From the NCBI GenBank assembly GCA_002450335.1, contig DJZB01000043.1:2002-20939 (forward strand): DNA of 18,938 nt. The letters run 5' to 3'. Both the position numbers and the translations under genes were made by a program. Positions 14,998-18,938 of this stretch are shown in pieces (positions within the stretch are counted from its first letter, which is position 1; the number at the start of each line of letters is the position of its first letter). The notes beneath the pieces were generated by a model. The model did not search any database. It saw only the letters and a program-made list of their open reading frames with translations, and had not been told where the DNA came from. The DNA comes from Rhodobiaceae bacterium UBA6963 (GTDB taxonomy: Bacteria; Pseudomonadota; Alphaproteobacteria; RS24).

Positions 14998-15216
14998 GGT
15001 ATATTTCACCCTGAGTAATTTCAAAATTGTGAGAATCAACACATAAATTAGAGGCTTGAATGATGCTAAGCATTTAAAAACCCACCACATTTAGTCGTGA
15101 ACGAATGGGGAAGTGCTACTATGTAAGTGATTCGGACACGTTATGTTCTTTGTATGTTCTGTTTTCACTATTTTTTTTAGTTTTGTGGTCATCATACTTG
15201 CAAAATCATCCCCCAT

Positions 15217-17973
15217 ATGAACAGATTGTTTTTCATGTCTTCCTTCTCATCTCATGCGTCTAGTCCTGTCACAGCTGTACTGGGTCCTACCAATACGGGC
15301 AAAACCCACTTGGCTATTGAGCGTATGCTCGGTTATGAAACCGGCATGATTGGGTTTCCCCTTCGACTACTGGCGCGAGAGGTTTATGACCGAGTTGTGA
15401 AACTTAAAGGGGCTGGTCAGGTCGCCTTGATTACAGGTGAAGAAAAGATTTTACCTCCGGACCCGGCTTATTATATCTGTACTGTTGAAGCCATGCCCAT
15501 CAGCAAATCGGTTGATTTTATGGCAATTGATGAAATTCAACTCGCGGCAGATGCCGAGCGGGGGCATATTTTTACAGACCGCTTGCTCCATGCGCGCGGC
15601 AATCAAGAAACCATGCTCTTGGGCGCAGCGACGATGGTTCCAATGATAAAACAGCTTCTTCCCAAGGCTCATATTATCTCCCGACCGCGGCTGTCCACAT
15701 TAAGCTATGCCGGGTCAAAAAAACTTTCCCGTCTACCACGCCGCACCGCCATAACCTCTTTCTCAGTCGATAGTGTTTATGCGATTGCCGAAATTGTGCG
15801 CCAGCAAAAGGGAGGCGCAGCAGTTGTTATGGGGGCACTCAGCCCACGCACACGAAATGCTCAAGTTGATATGTATCAGTCAGGAGAAGTTGACTTCATG
15901 GTCGCCACGGATGCGATTGGCATGGGACTCAATATGGATGTTGATCATGTCGCATTTGCACAAACCCGCAAATTTGACGGAAGAAACCACCGTGAACTCG
16001 TGGCCGCGGAACTCGCACAAGTTGCGGGACGCGCCGGGCGGCATATTGCTGACGGAACTTTTGGTGTGACGGGCGAAATGCCGGCATTTGATGAAACACT
16101 GGTTGAGCAGATTGAAAACAACACATTTGAACCAATACGCCGTCTAATGTGGCGTAACCCCAATCTGGATTTCTCTTCAGTCGAAGCTTTGAAAATATCT
16201 CTGGAAGCACCGCCTCCCACCAGGGGGCTGATACGTGTTCCCATTACGATTGATATGCAGTCGCTGAATATGATGACATCCGACCCCTCTATCAAGGACC
16301 GTGCCGAGGATGAAAACAGCATTCGACTGCTCTGGGAAGTGGCGCAAATACCTGATTTCAGAAAAACAATTATCGGGGAACACGCTTCCATTTTAGGCGA
16401 TATATTTTTGTTCCTGTCAGGCGATCAAGCCATACTGCCTGCAAATTGGATTGAGGAACGCATTGCACGATGTGACCGAACTGACGGCGATCTTGATACG
16501 CTCGGTTCACGGCTTGCACATATCCGCACCTGGACTTATGTCACCCAGAAAAATGGGTGGGTCGAAAATCAGCGTCAATGGCAAGCCCAAGCACGGCAGG
16601 TAGAAGACAAACTTTCTGATGCCTTGCACCAAGGCTTGATGAAACAATTTGTGGACACACGGTCATCCATTTTATTAAAACGATTACAGGGTCGCGACGA
16701 AGCCGAGGCCGAGATTGATGCTGTAGGTGATGTGCATGTTGAAGGTGAATATGCAGGCCGCATTGAAGGGTTACATTTTACTAAAGATAATCGTATGACC
16801 AATTCCCCGCCCCGAACTGTGAGAGCCGCCATTGAAAAAGTCGTCGGACAAGAACTTCGCAACCGCGCCAGCGAACTTGCGGCCTGTCCGGATGATGAAT
16901 TAAAGCTCACTGAACAGGGTGAGATTTTTTGGCATCAATCCTGCATTGCCAAACTTGTTGCCGGAAGAGATCTGTTATCACCTGACATCAAATTGCTCGC
17001 TGATGAGAGTCTCGTCGGCGCACCGCGCAATCAAATTGAAGCGCGTCTCGCAGCTTTTGTCAGACACTATCTTGATAAATTGCTTGAACCGCTGATTACC
17101 ATGAAAAATGAGGAGAGCTTGAACGGGTTAGCCCGTGGTTTAGCGTTTCAAATTGTTGAACATGGCGGGCATATTCCTCGTGCCAACATAGCCGAAACGC
17201 TATCAGATATGGATCAGACTGCACGCGCTGGCTTGAGAAAGCTTGGCTTACGTTTTGGCACTTATGACATTTTTATGCCCGCACTCCTAAAACCCGGCCC
17301 AGCCCGTGGACTGGCTATGCTCTGGTCTTATTTTAACAAACGCAAACCCGGTGAAGATTTGGCACTTGCACCGGGCCCGGGGTTAACCTCCTGCATGCGT
17401 GAAAGCGACCTCCCTGACGGGTTTTACCGGTCTCTGGGTTTCAGAGTTTATGGCAAACGTGCCATTCGGCTGGATATGCTGGAAAGATTGGCTGACCTTA
17501 TTCGCAAAGCTATTGAAGGTAATGACAAAGGTAATGAATTTGAAATAACGGCTGATATGGTGTCCCTTATGGGATGTAGTCGTGATGAAATGGCAGATAT
17601 TCTCAGGGGTCTTGGGTACGGCTCAAAGCCTAAGCCACAAGAGGAACCCCAATTATCCAAAGAAGATACCAACAACCAACCCGCTAATAATAAAGAAGGT
17701 GAAGAATTCACATTAGAAGATACAGGAGCAGAAGAACACAGCGCACAAACAGTCGCGCACCTTTGGTATCCTAAAAAGCGACCTACCCGAAAAACTAAAC
17801 CCGTACATAAAACTCAAAGCAAAAAACCTGCCGATAAAAAAGCCGCGCATCAAACGGCTAAAAGACGTCACAAGTCAACGTCAAATAAAACCTCAAATAA
17901 AAATTATGAAAAGAAAATAGACCCAAATTCGCCCTTTGCCGTTCTGCAGAGTCTCAAGGATAACAATAAGTGA
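15217..17973 (+). CDS. SUV3-like superfamily 2 RNA/DNA helicase
   Basis: A 918-residue helicase related to mitochondrial SUV3, a family found in nearly all alphaproteobacteria. It has Walker A GPTNTGKTH (23-31), Walker B DEIQ (105-108), motif III-like GAATM (136-140), motif V VATDAIGMGLN (229-239) and motif VI QVAGRAGR (268-275). A long helical C-terminal half follows. The last 114 or so residues (about 805-918) are low-complexity, first acidic and then Lys/Arg-rich, ending in SPFAVLQSLKDNNK. SUV3 works with RNA-degrading enzymes in mitochondria; the bacterial role is less clear and may be RNA turnover or ribosome-related. The chosen ATG lacks a good ribosome site; an ATG six codons later is an alternative. 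The stop overlaps the GTG of the S4 gene. Confidence 0.92.
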   Translation: MNRLFFMSSFSSHASSPVTAVLGPTNTGKTHLAIERMLGYETGMIGFPLRLLAREVYDRVVKLKGAGQVALITGEEKILPPDPAYYICTVEAMPISKSVDFMAIDEIQLAADAERGHIFTDRLLHARGNQETMLLGAATMVPMIKQLLPKAHIISRPRLSTLSYAGSKKLSRLPRRTAITSFSVDSVYAIAEIVRQQKGGAAVVMGALSPRTRNAQVDMYQSGEVDFMVATDAIGMGLNMDVDHVAFAQTRKFDGRNHRELVAAELAQVAGRAGRHIADGTFGVTGEMPAFDETLVEQIENNTFEPIRRLMWRNPNLDFSSVEALKISLEAPPPTRGLIRVPITIDMQSLNMMTSDPSIKDRAEDENSIRLLWEVAQIPDFRKTIIGEHASILGDIFLFLSGDQAILPANWIEERIARCDRTDGDLDTLGSRLAHIRTWTYVTQKNGWVENQRQWQAQARQVEDKLSDALHQGLMKQFVDTRSSILLKRLQGRDEAEAEIDAVGDVHVEGEYAGRIEGLHFTKDNRMTNSPPRTVRAAIEKVVGQELRNRASELAACPDDELKLTEQGEIFWHQSCIAKLVAGRDLLSPDIKLLADESLVGAPRNQIEARLAAFVRHYLDKLLEPLITMKNEESLNGLARGLAFQIVEHGGHIPRANIAETLSDMDQTARAGLRKLGLRFGTYDIFMPALLKPGPARGLAMLWSYFNKRKPGEDLALAPGPGLTSCMRESDLPDGFYRSLGFRVYGKRAIRLDMLERLADLIRKAIEGNDKGNEFEITADMVSLMGCSRDEMADILRGLGYGSKPKPQEEPQLSKEDTNNQPANNKEGEEFTLEDTGAEEHSAQTVAHLWYPKKRPTRKTKPVHKTQSKKPADKKAAHQTAKRRHKSTSNKTSNKNYEKKIDPNSPFAVLQSLKDNNK

Positions 17974-18302
17974 ACAAAATGAAGGAGTTAGATAGCCTCA
18001 GAGTGGATAAGTATCTCTGGTTTGCGCGATTCTTCAAAACCCGGTCACTTGCTACAAAACGCGCTAATGGAGGGCGTATCCGCGTCAATGGAAACAAAAT
18101 AAAAAAATCAAGCGACCCCGTTAAGGTTGGCGATATTTTAACTTTTGCACAGGGTAATCAGATACGCGTTATTCGTGTACTTGATTTAGGAATCCGTAGG
18201 GGACCGGCACAAGAAGCACAGAACCTCTATGAAGACATTACGCCAAAAGATGACACAGATGTGGCTGCAAACGATAAACTACTTGCCAAAATGCAAAAAT
18301 GA
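17970..18302 (+). CDS. S4-domain RNA-binding protein (Hsp15/HslR family)
   Basis: A 110-residue protein with an S4 RNA-binding domain at residues about 8-70 (SLRVDKYLWFARFFKTRS, then GRIRVNGNKIKKSSDPVKVGD). It resembles the ribosome-associated heat-shock protein Hsp15, which binds stalled 50S subunits carrying peptidyl-tRNA. The GTG start overlaps the helicase stop (GTGA) and has AAGGA 9 bases upstream; an ATG three codons later is the alternative start. The overlap implies coupled translation, fitting a shared role in RNA or ribosome handling. The adjacency of helicase and S4 protein is common in alphaproteobacteria. Identification is by the S4 signature; equivalence to E. coli hslR is inference. 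Confidence 0.88.
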   Translation: MNKMKELDSLRVDKYLWFARFFKTRSLATKRANGGRIRVNGNKIKKSSDPVKVGDILTFAQGNQIRVIRVLDLGIRRGPAQEAQNLYEDITPKDDTDVAANDKLLAKMQK

Positions 18303-18317
18303 CAATATTTCAACCTC

Positions 18318-18767
18318 ATGTTTAGTCGCCTTAAAAGCTTATTTGATAGCGCAGAAGCCACGCCCGAGACAGACGATACTTTATCTTTGGCAGCAGCCGC
18401 ATTGCTCACTCACGCCGCTCGGCTGGACGGTCAAGCGGATGGCATTGAAATAGACACATTACGTCACATTCTCCGGGACGGTTTCAGTCTGTCTGAAGAT
18501 GAAACGCAAGAATTAATGACGCTTGCAGAAACGCTCGAGTCAGAAGCCAATGATTTGTATCAATGGACAAAAGTGATTAACGCACATTATGAACTTCCCC
18601 AGAAAATTGTTCTGGTTGAAAAGCTCTGGATGGTTGTTCTTTCAGATGGCCGACTTGATGATTACGAAGCGAACTTGCTTCGTCGCATTTCCGGGCTTAT
18701 ACATGTCCCAGATATTGAAGCTGGAGCCGCACGCCAAAGAGCTGCGACAAGTCTGGGCCTTAATTAG
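18318..18767 (+). CDS. TerB-like (tellurite resistance TerB/DjlA N-terminal) family protein
   Basis: A 149-residue all-helical cytoplasmic protein. The segments AAAALLTHAARLDGQADGIEIDTLRHIL and VVLSDGRLDDYEANLLRRISGLIHVP resemble the paired-helix acidic metal-binding repeats of the TerB domain family (Asp and Glu at conserved turns). The N-terminus MFSRLKSLFDSA is an amphipathic helix. Despite the name, most such chromosomal proteins have no proven link to tellurite; TerB folds bind divalent metal and often sit near membranes. The gene lies 15 bases after the S4 gene and 39 bases before fdxA, within an apparent operon, and lacks a clear ribosome site. Confidence 0.82.
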   Translation: MFSRLKSLFDSAEATPETDDTLSLAAAALLTHAARLDGQADGIEIDTLRHILRDGFSLSEDETQELMTLAETLESEANDLYQWTKVINAHYELPQKIVLVEKLWMVVLSDGRLDDYEANLLRRISGLIHVPDIEAGAARQRAATSLGLN

Positions 18768-18806
18768 CCGGAATGACCACCAAACGATAGTAAGAATGGA
18801 TAAATC

Positions 18807-18938
18807 ATGACTTATATTGTGACCGACGCCTGTATTAAGTGTAAATATACAGATTGTGTTGAGGTTTGCCCTGTTGACTGTTTTTACGAGGGCGAAAACA
18901 TGCTGGTCATTAGCCCCGATGAATGTATTGATTGTGGT
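18807..18938 (+). CDS. fdxA: Seven-iron ferredoxin FdxA (3' end outside window)
   Basis: The first 44 codons of a ferredoxin of the Azotobacter FdI type, which holds one [3Fe-4S] and one [4Fe-4S] cluster and acts as a low-potential electron carrier. The N-terminus MTYIVTDACIKCKYTDCVEV continues CPVDCFYEG and ends ECIDCG at the window edge. By analogy with FdI, C9 and C17 would bind the three-iron cluster, and C21, C40 and C43 belong to the four-iron cluster; the remaining ligands lie beyond the edge. A GGA ribosome site precedes the ATG by 6 bases. It follows the TerB-like gene, a pairing common in alphaproteobacteria. Confidence 0.96.
   Translation, partial: MTYIVTDACIKCKYTDCVEVCPVDCFYEGENMLVISPDECIDCG

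Larger units (their letters stand above)
14700..15216. other. 517-base gene-free interval between rpmB and the helicase gene
   Basis: No convincing protein gene lies here. From left to right it holds the rpmB ribosome site and leader, the rpmB promoter (14759-14787) and a probable minus-strand small RNA with terminator (14850-about 14932). A small palindrome (14984-14997) comes next, then about 200 AT-rich bases presumably containing the helicase promoter, for which I see no clear -35/-10 pair. A 98-codon minus-strand frame (14794-15090) crosses the hairpin and has no ribosome site or family resemblance. Confidence 0.6.

Noticed and set aside
14900..15046. 48-codon plus-strand frame (MVLLPTDKTAICV...) preceded by an AGGGAG-like purine tract
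   Set aside because: The purine tract is better explained as the complement of the CU-rich loop of a minus-strand RNA. The stem pairs fully only on the minus strand and the T run follows it there. Kept as a rival reading, not annotated.
14794..15090. 98-codon minus-strand frame upstream of rpmB
   Set aside because: It runs straight through the hairpin and its T run, has no ribosome site, and gives a hydrophobic sequence unlike a known family.

Overview
The window is a chromosomal segment of an alphaproteobacterium, probably free-living and aerobic, with moderate to low G+C judged by eye. The gene order supports this: accA, xerD, aroK, aroB, a CorC/HlyC-type CBS protein, bolA, a J-domain protein, cobS, cobT, rpmB, a SUV3-like helicase, an S4 protein, a TerB-like protein and fdxA form a housekeeping neighbourhood familiar from alphaproteobacteria. 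CobS/CobT indicate the aerobic (late cobalt insertion) route to B12. I cannot name the genus.

Layout. 1-2337 holds the 3' part of secA (+). A minus-strand block follows, read right to left from 6628 to 2379: a 43-residue membrane peptide, a 673-residue exported protein of unknown function, xerD and accA. From 6808 a plus-strand operon runs aroK, aroB and the CorC-like gene, almost without gaps. bolA (-) converges on it and diverges from a J-domain gene (+), which is followed by the overlapping pair cobS-cobT (+). From 13706 to 14699 the minus strand carries rpmB and then a signal-peptide-plus-plug remnant of a TonB-dependent receptor, cut off where it meets the end of cobT. A 517-base gap follows. 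The helicase, S4, TerB-like and fdxA genes (+) then run to the window end; fdxA is cut by the edge.

How the genes relate. Most serve core tasks: protein export (SecA), fatty-acid initiation (AccA), chromosome dimer resolution (XerD), two shikimate-pathway steps (AroK, AroB), metal homeostasis (CorC-like), Fe-S/redox regulation (BolA, FdxA), cobalt insertion (CobS, CobT) and RNA/ribosome work (L28, helicase, S4 protein).

The least explained parts are non-coding or remnant. First, a compact minus-strand hairpin at 14850-14918 has a 14-bp stem, a pyrimidine-only apical loop resembling an anti-Shine-Dalgarno sequence, and eight U after the stem; it looks like a small RNA. Second, the rpmB 3' end including its stop codon is duplicated at 14375-14434, and the duplicate leads into more mini-hairpins whose stems show compensatory changes. 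Third, the truncated TonB receptor abuts cobT. Fourth, the 43-residue gene is easily missed. No CRISPR array, insertion sequence, tRNA, rRNA or obvious phage/defence system was seen.
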